Source: Rhynchopus sp. YZ270_cl-10
Lineage: Eukaryota > Euglenozoa > Diplonemea > Diplonemida > Diplonemidae
Assembly (NCBI GenBank): GCA_964035575.1
Contig: OZ037923.1
Coordinates: forward strand, 62,001 to 126,000
Direction: 5' to 3'
DNA length: 64,000 bases
Shown here: positions 54,400 to 64,000 of the stretch, piece after piece
Layout: each line of letters starts with the position of its first letter
Numbering within the stretch: the stretch's first letter is position 1
Position numbers and translations under genes: made by a program
The notes under the pieces: generated by a model
What the model saw: the letters and a program-made list of their open reading frames with translations, nothing else
Told to the model about the DNA's origin: nothing
The model's database searches: none

Positions 54400-55689
54400 T
54401 TTTTTGTGTTTCCGCGGTTTGCCCTTGTTGTGGTATCTTGATGGGGGAGGTGTGGGGAAAGAAACAACACAGCACATCTGCTCTCTTTTCTATAACACAC
54501 TCATATGCGGTGGCGATGGGTGTAGGATAGTAGTAGCACTGTACGCAGCAAGAAAATACACAAAACATCACGAAAGAAGTGCGAAAAAGCACCCCACAAA
54601 GAACCCTTGTGACCCTCCGCACTCTTGTGGTGGTTGCAGTAAAACAGTACAACCCACCTCACGAGATGTATGGCACGTGGGCAAAAAGAAGTCTCAATGA
54701 ACAAACACAACACACATGCAACAGACACAGATACGATTCCGCATCGATGCGCTTTACCTTGAAGATTAAACAAATACTGAATGACATCGTGACGTACACA
54801 TTCTGTTGATTCTAAAAACGGGGCTGGTCAGCTACCAAAGGGCAACTGTGTGAAAGCGCGATGTCGTGCAAGTGGACCTGGAGGTCCAAACACGTCTCGA
54901 TTCTTGCACATTTTAAAGTTTCAAAACCTTTTGAATAGCGACCAAGGAGAAATCATATTACAGCTTCACAAAAGCTGGGACAGGGAGGAATGACGGGAGG
55001 GGAATTTCTGTCAGACGGCAACCCGGGAGGCTTGTCCAAAAGAAAGTTGCAACCTCTTCCTCACCAGTAAGAGTACCGGCAGGAAAGGAGTAACAACAGA
55101 CAATGAGCAAACTCAAGTACCAGCCATTCTGCGTAGCATAAACCCTTCATTTCTACCTTAGGTAGTTGTCTGCCGTACTGACTCTTCTGCACCGTAGCGT
55201 GAGTGCCACGGTGACCACTTGTCCACCTCTCAGGTGAATGTGAACACAGATAGAAACGTGGGAGAGGGGAAGGGGAAGTGCCACAAAGACCACACGTTAT
55301 AAAAGGCACTGCAGTACAGGGTGGTCAGCTACCAGAGGGCAACTGTGTGAAAGCGTGATGTCGTGCAGGTGAACCTGGAGGTCCAAACACGTCTCGATTT
55401 ACTTCCACATTTTAAAGTTTCAAAACCTTTTGAATAGTGACAAAGGACAAATATGCACGAACTACGTTACAAAGTACCATGCAAAGTACGAAAGACAACG
55501 GAATTTCCAAACAATATTTTTCAAAAGTAAAAATCGGTGTGGCTGACCCGAGAATTTAGGCCCTTTTGGGCCATTCTTGGGACAGCCAAAAACGCTGAAA
55601 TTTGCGACACCAAAAACATAAGTCCAATGTTGAGAACCAGTGGTATTTCTGTTATCTTTTTCCTACAGCAAAAGACGTAAAGCTCTTTT
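54400..55689. other. Spacer: duplicated 400-bp block, two 85-bp blocks, WP8 3' flank
   Basis: 54481-54903 duplicates 44075-44508. 85-bp blocks at 54820-54903 and 55321-55405. 55530-55689 matches the flanks behind WP2 and WP3. No gene. Confidence 0.6.
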
Positions 55690-57102
55690 TCAACACCTAT
55701 CGACCCTCGCCCCCACACCCTTCCCCTTCACAGAGCTCTCAAGGTAAGCACTCCACAGCATCTTGTGCTTCGTGTTCGCGTGCTTCCGTACAGACGCCTG
55801 AGATGCAAACCTCACACCCCCCTGCGTGCTCTCCGCCCCACACACGCTGCAGCGGAGATCCTCGTCTACCTCCTCCCACCCACGCTTCTGCCCCCTCCCC
55901 TCACCACTCACATCCACACCTTCCCCTTGTGGCGCTGCCCCTGCCCCACCACCACCCAACATCACCACACTCATCAGCGTCAGTGTATTGGTAGTGGCAT
56001 CAATTTTGAACAGCCACCCCCCACAGCACGTCACTGCCAGCTGCTTACAGCCCCCTTCACCCGCATCAGTCCTGTCCACGGAAAGCTGTTCCCCGCTCCC
56101 CAAATCGAAGAAGAGGAGTTTGTCGTAACTGCACGATGCAATGAATCCACCTGCTGTTGAGAGGGCAACGCTATTTACATTGCTCGTGTGCCCTTGGAGG
56201 ATGCGTGTGCACTGCTTTGTCAGCAAATCCCAAACACGGCAAGTTTTATCCTCACTCCCAGTCACCGCCACCCCACCACAATCACTCACCGTCACATCTG
56301 TGACGACGTCTTCGTGGCCCTGTAGGCTGTGCTCTTCATCTGACGTGAGTCCCCACATCCGGATAGTCTTGTGACGGGCGGCTGCCAAAATGAATTTATC
56401 CGTCACTGCTACTTTATTTATATGATTGAACATGACGACAGTGACGTCTGTACAGGTCTTCTCCAAGGTCCCGGTCGAGAGGTTCCAGACGTGGATGATC
56501 GTGGTATTGCCAGCAGACACAACCCTCCCACAGCGTGTGAAACACACTGAATAAAGAGAGGGTGGGCGGGCGACGTCGTGAAGGGTATGTGTGCAGGCCC
56601 CACTGCTGTCGTACACTCGCACCTTACCGTCGTCCCAGGCAGACGCCAGCGACGCCTCAGTGCCGCATTTTGAATAACTCACCCCTCTGCACCACCTACC
56701 CCCACCCATCGTCAACGCAAACAGCTCCTCCCCCTCCACTGTGTCCCACACAGACAATTGGTCATCCCCGCCCCGAGCAAGCCTCGTCCCGCAGTCCGAC
56801 ACTGCAACAGACATGTATCGCCCTAAGTAACGAAACGGAGCCTTCAACGTCGCCCGCACACGGACGAGCTCCACATGTGCACCTCCCCCCAGTGTCGTGC
56901 TGCTGAGAGGCACTCCGTCCCCGCCAAGGTCCACACCGCTCCCCTTCATCTGCAGAGACAGGGCACGCACCGCATCGCTGCTGTCCCCTTCCCTGCCCCC
57001 GGGGAGCTCCTCAAGGATTCTGCGTTTCAAACTCCCGATGGTTTCGTCTTCTGATGCTGCGATCACACAGGTTTGGTCGAGGAAGCTGCACGACACATCC
57101 AT
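55690..57102 (-). CDS. WP8: ubiquitin-like + WD40 propeller + C2H2 zinc finger
   Basis: 470 residues from the ATG at 57102 (MDVSCSFLDQTCVIAASEDE). Residues 1-85 are a ubiquitin-like domain with a larger helix-strand insertion (LPGGREGDSSDAVRAL). About 90-395 are canonical WD40 blades: LQGHEDVVTDVTVSDCGGVAVTGS, EDKTCRVWDL and LQGHTSNVNSVALS, with GH and WD dipeptides that the WP1-7 copies have lost. A Gly-rich linker leads to a C2H2 finger (Cys418, Cys421, His441, His446; CSVCGAEST...KHANTKH) and a short tail KGKGVGARVDRC. Relics of this finger behind WP2 and WP3 show that WP8 keeps the ancestral domain set. Possible role: adaptor contacting nucleic acid or protein through the finger; inferred only. 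Confidence 0.88.
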   Translation of the reverse strand: MDVSCSFLDQTCVIAASEDETIGSLKRRILEELPGGREGDSSDAVRALSLQMKGSGVDLGGDGVPLSSTTLGGGAHVELVRVRATLKAPFRYLGRYMSVAVSDCGTRLARGGDDQLSVWDTVEGEELFALTMGGGRWCRGVSYSKCGTEASLASAWDDGKVRVYDSSGACTHTLHDVARPPSLYSVCFTRCGRVVSAGNTTIIHVWNLSTGTLEKTCTDVTVVMFNHINKVAVTDKFILAAARHKTIRMWGLTSDEEHSLQGHEDVVTDVTVSDCGGVAVTGSEDKTCRVWDLLTKQCTRILQGHTSNVNSVALSTAGGFIASCSYDKLLFFDLGSGEQLSVDRTDAGEGGCKQLAVTCCGGWLFKIDATTNTLTLMSVVMLGGGGAGAAPQGEGVDVSGEGRGQKRGWEEVDEDLRCSVCGAESTQGGVRFASQASVRKHANTKHKMLWSAYLESSVKGKGVGARVDRC

Positions 57103-58058
57103 GTTGTGTGATGATAGGTGGTGTGGTTGTGGAGACCAGACACAGTGGGTCCAACCTGTTGAATTTGCTATGGTGTGGGGAGGGAGGAGCACGAGAACCG
57201 TCTTCCTGTATAAGACGAAGAGTGGCTTCGCAAAACGCCTTGGTAGTTAGGAGCAGGCAGGCGAGCTCTGGGGGAATGGGAAATGAACAGATTGAAGTGT
57301 TGACGCGTATTGCGTGGTTAGCAAAGCATGGAGCAATGCTCGATATGAAGAAACTGAGGCAAACCCCAAAGATGGAACGCCAACTGTTCACCAGGTACAC
57401 CTTGGTAGGTGCGACGTGCCAATGAAAGGGTGGGAATGAGGAAGGACATCGAGGGGTGTAAGGTAAGAAAGGATGTTTGGCTTTCCTCGTGGAGCTACCA
57501 CACGAAAATGCTGTTCTTTAAATATGTTTTGAGGGGCGGAGGAGGGGGGGAAGATGTGGAAGGTGTGGAAGGGGATCTAAAAAAAGAAAGTGAAGTTGAT
57601 AGTGGAAAACGCCTCCGGATGCAGGCACTGCCAAACCTAATAAAAGATAAATAAAAAGAGAGAGAAAACTGGCAAGAAAGGAATCAACGGAGGCTCGTTT
57701 TTTTTATTCCCCATTTTCTTTTTTGTTTTTTGAAAACTTAGTTGTACTGGTGGAGACACCCGAGGATGAACTCCATTTTTGTTCTTTTTTGTTTTGTTTT
57801 TTCTACCTTCTCCTCCGATTCCAATACGCACAGCTCTCAAAAAGACTACAAAATACAACAAAATAATAACTTTTCAAAGCGCGTCCCGAAATACCGAAAT
57901 ACATCTAGCCAAAAACAACATAAGATGACTCTTAAGCCCTCTGCTTAGCCACCTTGAAAAAAAAAAAGTACAAACATAAACTCTAAAAGCCCCTCCCTCC
58001 CTCTACCCCCCTCCTCCCCTTGCATTTTTCCCTGCTCCCTAGTATTTCACTCTCCCCC
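57103..58058. other. Intergenic, hairpin repeats
   Basis: No gene seen. Family II at 57731-57775, family I at 57922-57955, and an AAGTTGATAGTG-type block at 57590-57640. Confidence 0.55.
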
Positions 58059-61000
58059 TCATGCATGCATTGATACTGGTGCCCCACACGCCTGGCAAAA
58101 GTTTGCTGATAGGTCAGCCGCCTGCCCACACCTTGTGCAGTGTGGCCGCAGACGGGCGGGTGGAGGGGGCGCATAACCTGGCGATGGAAAGAGTTGCTGC
58201 TGGACCTGATTGAGGTGGCCCTGGTGGGCGTGGTGCATTTGCTGCTGCATCTGATGTGCCTGTTGCAGTTCCGCCACCACTGTCGGCGTCTGCAGCGTTC
58301 GAAACTCCCCAGGCGCTGGCGAGACTGCGATCACGGCGCGCCCCCTCTCTCCTGTGACACATCGCGTAGGTGTCTGCTGTACGTAAGGGTTCTGGATGGC
58401 GCTGTACGGGAAAGGGTGTTGTGGTCGTGCGGGGCTGATGCTGCGTGCACCACCACCACGATGCTGCCCCTCAGGCGAGTTGTTGTGTACGTGGTTGTGC
58501 ACCACAACAGGTGGTGATGGTGGTGCGTGGTGGTGGATGACGAGGCCAGGTGACGGTGCAGGGGAGGCAGGGGGTGCGTCGCGCCCGAGGCTGCGGTAGC
58601 AGTCGCGGATGCGCTGCTTCGCGACGTCCGAGAGGACGAGGTAGTGTCGTACCGGCGCCAGGTCGTCTGCAGAGGCACGCCCCGTGTCGCGTACTGCAGT
58701 GTGCACATCGATCGCCTGCATCAGAAGCGCAAGCGCGTTCTGGTACGCCCCCAGCGCCTCCTCCTCGCACCGCCGCTCAAGACGTGTGTCGCCGTACTTC
58801 ATGTCCCGCTCTGCCACCTCGGCAAGGCGGTTCGCCTGGTCCAGATCTGTCCTGGCATGTGGCGAGCGTGGGCTGGCCTGGCGCCATGGAGACTGTGTCG
58901 CACCACGGCTGCCATGTGGCAACGGAGGTGACTTCATCGGTGTGTCCGTAGACACAGCTCCAGGTGGCGCTGCCCGTGTGGGGCGGGCCTGTAGCGGTGT
59001 GCTCGGCCGTGGACGGGAAGGGTGCACGCCGTCCTCGGAGGACACAGAGAGCGCGTCCTCGGTGTGCGAGGTGTGGGTGTGGTGGGAGTGCGTGCTGTGC
59101 TGTGGCCTGCGCGCAGAGTCCGGGTTTGCGGGTTTGCTTTTGACATGCGGCACGGAGGTGTGCTGTGTGCGCCTGGAGCTGTGCGGTGGTATACTCAGGA
59201 CCGGCACGTTGTCGTTGCTGTCGGTACGGGTGACGTCCTGGTCTTGATCCTGGTCTAGGTCATGGCCGTGGTCGTGTTGTTGTTGCTGCTGCTGCTGCTG
59301 CCGTTGCTGTTGAGGTTGGCGCTGCTGCTGCTGTTGCTGTTGCTGCTGTTGATGTTGATGTTGATGTTGCTGTTGGTGCTGCAACGACGGCAATGGCGAC
59401 TCCTCCTCTGATATGATGCTCTGCTGCTGCCGCTGCTGTGGAGGCCTCCTCCGCTGCACAGGGCTCTTCGGCACCCTCACCTCTGATGCTGGCTGCGGCG
59501 TCGCGCTGTCAATCCACTTCCCCACCTGCATGAAAAAACACATGACCGACACTTCTTCAAAACAAAAAAAACAACATACCCTGTCCAACGTCTCCGGCAC
59601 ATCACTGCCGTACTGCGCAGGCGACGTTCGCATCGATGCCGGTGGTGGCCGTGGCCCACTCCCCCTCTCTGTGTCCCTCTCCTTCACCGACGTGCGCACT
59701 GCGTCCGACACTGACAGATACGCTTTGCGCCGCCCCCCTGAGTCGGTCTGCCTGCTCTGCTTGCTCTGCCTGCTGTGCACGGAACCGTACGCTGCCACAT
59801 CTGGATGCGGATGCAAAGGAGTACCACGTGGCGCACGCGCTCCTACCGGCGCATCTGAGGCGTGCTCTGCATCCAGAAAGCTGCGCCGCCCGCCTGACTT
59901 TGTCCACACAATCTCACCACGCACGTCATCCGCTTCTGGGGCTCGATCTTGGACTGGCCTGTCACCTCCTCCTCTTCTCTCACTCTTACTGCCATCTCCT
60001 CTTCCACTTCTTCCTCTTTCGCTGTCGTTTGCTCTACTGGGCTGCTCCACTGAAAGCAGCACGTCATGCGGGGTCTGCTGTGGTGAAGCCAGCTGCGCCT
60101 GCGTAGACGTCTTCGTGGGCAGAGGCGGCCGCCGTGTTGTGTTCCCCTGCGACGACAGCTCCGAGGCACCGCTCACACTCCGCACGGAGGGGGACGACCC
60201 TCTGGAAGGCTCCCTCTCACTCTCACTCTCACTCACTCTTTCTCGCACTACCTGCCGCTCCTCCCTCGGTTCGTTCTGTCTCGCAACCTTTGCCTCCACC
60301 TTCGCACCTTGCGCCCGCAGCATCCGCCCTGAGTTTCGCTTCGTAATCTCCATCACTCCTACACTGTCCACATCCACCTGCGTCAGCACCTCCCCCAGCT
60401 CCTCGATTGGGATCGTCCCGGACCGCTGGAAGTGCATTTCGCTGTCGGGCTGCCGCTGCCCGGGGCTCTCCTCTTCCTCCTCTTCGCCTTCCTCTTCGTG
60501 CTCGAGGTTCTCCTCCACTTCCTCCTGTTCCTCGTGGTACATAGGCACGCCTGGTCGTCGTACAAAGGAGCGTTTGGGGATGCTATGCGCGGGGGCAGTT
60601 TTCGGGCGGAAATTCTGCACCGTGCAGCTGAAGAAGACATCGCGGAACTCTTCCCAGGAGATGCCTCGTTTGTTTTTGACGTCGAGCGCTTGAAAGAGCA
60701 TTTCGAAGTCTGTGTGTGATGGAGAGGACTGTGCGATGTGTGCAGGGAGGTGCATAAGACGGCGCACCTCCGCGTCTGTGCGCAGGGCTTGGATGAGCTG
60801 TGCGCGGGTCACCCAGTTGCGCTGTTTCGTGTCAAGTCTGTCGTAGATTTCTCGAAGTCTGTACCCCGCGATGTTGCTGTCGCCCAAATCCACAGACTCA
60901 TTCGCCGTGGTCGCATCCTCCTCCTCCGTCGCGGTGTACTCTGTAGCAAAGGAGAACGATATTCGCGACCGTGTTGAGCGGTTGAACGGACTCCCCGGTG

Positions 61001-62564
61001 GACCCGATTCGCCTGCGTCGTTGCTGCAGGGCGAGGCGCGGGGTGCGCCTGCGGGGTGGCGCTCCCTGGGGGGTTGGAGAAGCTGCGGGTGTGTGCCGGA
61101 GGGGTCGTTGCTGCTGTGGGCGTCGGTCGTGGAGCTGGCAACGCTGCTCCACTGGGAGGAGGGCTTGCGTGGGAGCAGCTGTGGCTGTGCGAAGGAGGGT
61201 CGGCGTGAGGAGGGTGCCGAGACAGAGGCGGAGGCGGAGAGGTGCGACCGCATGTCTTGTACGGGGACGTGGGTGACGGAGTTGGAGGAAGTGTCGTGCG
61301 TGTCGCTGAGTTCGCTGACGAAGCTTGTGTTTGGTACCGCCTGGTGCCTGCCTGTGTCAGAGTCGCGGACACTCTGCCAGCTCGGTGTGAGCCCCATCAG
61401 CTGGTTGCTCCGGATGCGTTGCTCCTCCCGTTGTATCTCCTCAGTCGTGTTGTCGCTAGGGGGCTCCAGCAGGACGACGCTCTCGCGGTGTGCGTGCGTC
61501 TTCGGGATGTGCCGTGCGTCGACGCCCTGGTGCATCTGCAGCACCCCAAGCGGCTCCTCGTGGTGGATCTCCTCCGTGGCCGAGGTAGTGTTGGATGCGC
61601 TGTGTGCCTCGTGGCCGGTCGCAGCGCTGTCCCGTGCAGGGAGCGAGCTCCGCGTGTCCTTCACACTCGCCATGGATGTGCGTCGAGATGCCTCGCTGTG
61701 GCTTGCGGAGGCACGTCTGGCGAGTGCATCCCCATGATGCTGCTGATGCTGTGAGGAGCTGGCCCGTGACCGCAGCTGTGGTGTCGCGCTGCCTGCTGTG
61801 CGCACGCTCGCGGCGCCAGCGGAAACGGTGGCAACAACCTGTTGTGGGTGGCGTGCAGCTGCCTGGCTTGCACGCTCGCCCTGCGATGCGGCTGAGCTGT
61901 GCTGCATCCCGATGCTCTGATGAAGGCCCGAGGAGGTGTGCTGCACCTCCTTCACGCTGTCCTGCGTAGCTGACGACGACGGGCTGCGTCTGTCCACCCT
62001 GCTGACTGCCGCATCGTACGACGCACGCGAGCTTGCCGCCGACCCCGCACGCACGCTGCTGTGCACGGTGCCCTCTCTCTCGTGGCTGTCCCTGCGTGCC
62101 GGCCCGACCAGCGCTTCGGCGTGCGTACCTCCATAGCTGCAGCGAGAGGAGTGGCTCACTACGGTGCCGTCATCGTCGCAGGAGGATGGGTGTGAGGGAT
62201 GCGATTGTGTTTGGTGCGTAGGGTGCGACGGGTGCGAGTGTGAATGACGCGACTGGTGCGATGCTTGCGACTGGTAAGTTGGGTGTGATTGCGACGGGTT
62301 TGATGGATGCGGTGATTGGCGTGATTGCTGCGACACATGCGACTGCGAAGGCTGCGACTGGTATGACAGGTGTGCTTGCGACTGCAGCGACTGGAGTGCA
62401 TGCCCCTGAGAGCCATACCCACTGTGCGCCTGCCCACTGTGCGCACTCTGAGCGGAATCTGCCTGAGCCTCAACACCACCCACCTCCAGCAGGCGTGCTG
62501 GCACACCCCCACTCGATGCACGCGAGAGCACCTCCCCACCCCCACTGCGCGAGCTGTGCTGCAT
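58059..62564 (-). CDS. Large low-complexity protein with EF-hand-like, MIT-like and zinc-ribbon segments
   Basis: 1,483 residues after removing a 54-nt intron (exons 62564-59580 and 59525-58059). The N-terminal 500 residues are Ser/His/Gln-rich with a degenerate SHPSQ-type repeat. An EF-hand-like pair lies at about 565-647 (IYDRLDTKQRNWVTRAQLIQAL and LFQALDVKNKRGISWEEF); several calcium ligands are missing, so calcium binding is doubtful. A Glu-rich stretch and a long disordered part with poly-Gln/His (DNA 59270-59400) follow. About 1220-1273 is a helical segment (EEALGAYQNALALLMQAI) resembling MIT domains. The last residues form a zinc ribbon (CTRCGQAADLSANFCQACG). This suggests a cytoplasmic scaffold, possibly linked to ESCRT or cytoskeleton through the MIT-like part; inferred. 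ATG at 62564. Confidence 0.75.
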   Translation of the reverse strand: MQHSSRSGGGEVLSRASSGGVPARLLEVGGVEAQADSAQSAHSGQAHSGYGSQGHALQSLQSQAHLSYQSQPSQSHVSQQSRQSPHPSNPSQSHPTYQSQASHQSRHSHSHPSHPTHQTQSHPSHPSSCDDDGTVVSHSSRCSYGGTHAEALVGPARRDSHEREGTVHSSVRAGSAASSRASYDAAVSRVDRRSPSSSATQDSVKEVQHTSSGLHQSIGMQHSSAASQGERASQAAARHPQQVVATVSAGAASVRTAGSATPQLRSRASSSQHQQHHGDALARRASASHSEASRRTSMASVKDTRSSLPARDSAATGHEAHSASNTTSATEEIHHEEPLGVLQMHQGVDARHIPKTHAHRESVVLLEPPSDNTTEEIQREEQRIRSNQLMGLTPSWQSVRDSDTGRHQAVPNTSFVSELSDTHDTSSNSVTHVPVQDMRSHLSASASVSAPSSRRPSFAQPQLLPRKPSSQWSSVASSTTDAHSSNDPSGTHPQLLQPPRERHPAGAPRASPCSNDAGESGPPGSPFNRSTRSRISFSFATEYTATEEEDATTANESVDLGDSNIAGYRLREIYDRLDTKQRNWVTRAQLIQALRTDAEVRRLMHLPAHIAQSSPSHTDFEMLFQALDVKNKRGISWEEFRDVFFSCTVQNFRPKTAPAHSIPKRSFVRRPGVPMYHEEQEEVEENLEHEEEGEEEEEESPGQRQPDSEMHFQRSGTIPIEELGEVLTQVDVDSVGVMEITKRNSGRMLRAQGAKVEAKVARQNEPREERQVVRERVSESESEREPSRGSSPSVRSVSGASELSSQGNTTRRPPLPTKTSTQAQLASPQQTPHDVLLSVEQPSRANDSERGRSGRGDGSKSERRGGGDRPVQDRAPEADDVRGEIVWTKSGGRRSFLDAEHASDAPVGARAPRGTPLHPHPDVAAYGSVHSRQSKQSRQTDSGGRRKAYLSVSDAVRTSVKERDTERGSGPRPPPASMRTSPAQYGSDVPETLDRVCCFFCFEEVSVMCFFMQVGKWIDSATPQPASEVRVPKSPVQRRRPPQQRQQQSIISEEESPLPSLQHQQQHQHQHQQQQQQQQQQRQPQQQRQQQQQQQQHDHGHDLDQDQDQDVTRTDSNDNVPVLSIPPHSSRRTQHTSVPHVKSKPANPDSARRPQHSTHSHHTHTSHTEDALSVSSEDGVHPSRPRPSTPLQARPTRAAPPGAVSTDTPMKSPPLPHGSRGATQSPWRQASPRSPHARTDLDQANRLAEVAERDMKYGDTRLERRCEEEALGAYQNALALLMQAIDVHTAVRDTGRASADDLAPVRHYLVLSDVAKQRIRDCYRSLGRDAPPASPAPSPGLVIHHHAPPSPPVVVHNHVHNNSPEGQHRGGGARSISPARPQHPFPYSAIQNPYVQQTPTRCVTGERGRAVIAVSPAPGEFRTLQTPTVVAELQQAHQMQQQMHHAHQGHLNQVQQQLFPSPGYAPPPPARLRPHCTRCGQAADLSANFCQACGAPVSMHA
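59526..59579 (-). other. 54-nt in-frame intron of the large scaffold gene
   Basis: Minus strand GTATGTTG...CATGCAG, phase 0. Length is a multiple of 3 with no stop, so retention would add 18 residues (VCCFFCFEEVS...) of odd Phe/Cys-rich composition between Arg and Val-Gly-Lys-Trp. Confidence 0.75.
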
Positions 62565-63408
62565 CGTGAGGGAGGGAGACTATGCCTGCTTCTCCCTTGC
62601 TGCCATTGCTGGGAGCCGTCTGGTGGGGCTTTAATGAAGTTGTTGGGGAGAGGGGAGAGGGAAAAGCATGCATAAAAAGCGTAAGCATTGTGTGTTTTTG
62701 TTTCCGATTCGAATGTTTTATTTGTAGTTGTTTTGCGCCCCGTCCAGTTGCGGCCCCTCCCCTAAATTGGCTAATGGTAACTGTGTTGTTTATTTTGCAA
62801 TGTTTTCACATATTCTCCCATCCCAACTGAGAGTGATGAGAAGAAACAACACAGGCATGTGCCCCATCCCGCCCACCCACCTACCCACCCACCCCACCCC
62901 CATGCGGCATGCATTAGCCGCAATTATAAAGTGCAATGTTAAAATGAAAAAAGAGAAGTTGTGAAAGTGCAGACGTCTCACAGAAAACACAAAAGGAAGA
63001 AAAAAAATGAACCCATTTTCTTGGTTCGTGCTGCAGGGTTCGCTACTCTTTTTCTCCTTTATTCTTCTCCACCTCACTTCGCCCCCTCAGAAGCCAAGTA
63101 CGCCAACGACCGTGCGTTCCTCACGAAGACACTGCGATTTTGTTGTTTTTTTGGGGGATATTTTTGATACAACACATCTCCACGGGTTCCAACCTCCATC
63201 CATTTCATTACATCTGAAACTAAACCAACATTTTGCCACTTGATTTGTCCTCACTAATCTACTCCTGAGTCTTTTTTCGTTGACCGCAGCCATTTTAGGA
63301 AGCCATTTAGGCTCTTACCCTGGGTGGCGCACATGATAATTGATTGGGGGAGGGAAATGATTCAAAAGGAAAAAGCGTGAGGACAAATTTACCGTTGGCT
63401 AATCAAGT
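62565..63408. other. Intergenic
   Basis: No gene. CCCACC-rich stretch at 62866-62900, A/T tracts and an AAGTTGTGAAAGTGCA block near 62955. Confidence 0.5.
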
Positions 63409-64000
63409 TCAGTTTCTAATAACACTGCGAAAAAATCGGCAGCAAAAAAAAAAAAAATCCAAATAATGACATACTCGCAGTAATCGCGGAACGTCGCCTT
63501 GCTGGCATCGTCCCCTGCAGCGGCTGCACGCGCTGTGTTGAAGACCTTTATGTCGAGTTCTAGTTCGATCTCGAACTTTTGAACACCTGGTGCTTTGTCG
63601 AGAGCGGCAAGACTGCGGAAGGGCGCGTCCTTGGGTGGCGTGTACTCCGTGACGGTTGTCATCTCAACAGTGAAGCAGTCGAGGTGGTACGACCGCCGCT
63701 CCTTCCTTCTGAACTTCGAGGCTGTGCTGAGGAGCGCCTCCGAGGTCACGTCGTTCGGTATCGCTACACCACGCTCCACACCTGCACGGAAACGCAGGTC
63801 AACGTTGTAAGCAGGGCTGTACACATCGATGCTACGTGCCTTCAGCTTCTCGACCGAGGTGGTTACCTTCTTCTTTGCTGTGTCGTAGGTATGCCTGAGG
63901 ACACGCCGTTCTACTCCATTAGGAACCTGCTGGTCAGCGTCTTTCGCGAAGATATCGATTGTGCTAGACTTTGTGTAAGAAGCATTGCGTGTCTGTTGCT
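63409..64000 (-). CDS. mRNA-capping RNA 5'-triphosphatase, Cet1/TTM type (partial, 5' end beyond window)
   Basis: The frame is open from the window edge. Visible protein: VEKLKARSIDVYSPAYNVDLRFRAGVE, then SKFRRKERRSYHLDCFTVEMTTVTEY, then VQKFEIELELDIKVF. This order (EK.R..d..iysP...yDvR.s...E; R.K.R.SY....vDlT.V; ElElEi) is the hallmark of metal-dependent RNA triphosphatases of the yeast Cet1/trypanosome Cet1 group, which remove the gamma phosphate of nascent mRNA before guanylyl transfer. The Arg/Lys cluster and ELELDI glutamates are tunnel-fold active-site elements; the first Glu motif would be outside the window. A 50-nt intron (63425-63474) is proposed near the 3' end. With it spliced the protein ends FRDYCDVIRN; without it it ends in a Phe-rich tail. 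Stop at 63409-63411. Confidence 0.82.
63425..63474 (-). other. Proposed 50-nt intron near the 3' end of the RNA triphosphatase gene
   Basis: Minus strand GTATGTCATT...TTCGCAG with a T13-type pyrimidine run. Leaves a 16-nt terminal exon encoding VIRN-stop after Asp. Splice motifs match the other three introns in the window. Confidence 0.65.

Noticed and set aside
59413-60693. Plus-strand 426-codon frame opposite the large scaffold gene
   Set aside because: Ser/Leu-rich antisense of low-complexity Glu/Arg codons; the minus frame has EF-hand-like and zinc-ribbon segments.

Overview
Organism. The window looks like nuclear DNA of a protist of the Euglenozoa, most likely a diplonemid (Diplonema/Paradiplonema-like). 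Every gene I can support, about 21 of them, lies on the minus strand, as expected of a polycistronic transcription unit. Genes are GC-rich and mostly intron-free. The few introns are short, start GTATG and end CAG. Several genes have a long pyrimidine tract ending in AG just upstream of the ATG, as expected for spliced-leader addition. Intergenic DNA is A/T-tract rich and full of tandem arrays with units of 5, 7, 8, 9 and 57 bp. The species assignment is inference.

Layout. 1-3.4 kb: intergenic mosaic of hairpin repeats. 3.4-5.2 kb: class-III aminotransferase (AGXT2/ETNPPL/PHYKPL clade). 6.1-16.3 kb: four tandem copies (LRR-A to LRR-D) of a gene joining a ubiquitin-like N-terminal domain to 25-residue cysteine-bearing LRRs. 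A and C are broken by SINE-like insertions with 18-20 bp target duplications; B and D look intact. 16.4-21.9 kb: repeat-only DNA with a 3.7-kb inverted repeat. 21.9-25.0 kb: a protein with a possible ubiquitin-like N-terminus and an ER cyclophilin ending GDEL. 25-32 kb: repeat-rich DNA with a 1,055-bp terminal-inverted-repeat element and a 1.3-kb octamer array. 32-36.1 kb: a TMEM135-like membrane protein and a three-exon Baeyer-Villiger-type flavin monooxygenase. 36.8-57.1 kb: seven near-identical ubiquitin-like/WD-propeller genes (WP1-WP7), an older relative (WP8) that also carries a C2H2 zinc finger, a diverged LRR relative (LRR-E) and a secreted CAP protein beside a 1-kb three-phase microsatellite. 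58-64 kb: a large low-complexity protein with EF-hand-like, MIT-like and zinc-ribbon parts, then the 3' part of a Cet1-type RNA 5'-triphosphatase for mRNA capping.

How the genes fit together. The housekeeping genes show no shared pathway. The striking theme is two expanding families, unrelated in their C-termini (LRR and WD propeller), that both start with a beta-grasp, ubiquitin-like domain and sit in tandem arrays with mosaic conversion. In the LRR family almost all variation between repeats falls in two short windows of each 75-bp unit, suggesting a diversifying recognition surface on a fixed scaffold. I propose this as the candidate undescribed system. Other leads are a dispersed hairpin family with compensating stem changes and a 159-bp piece of a GH5 cellulase gene at the stop codon of WP1.
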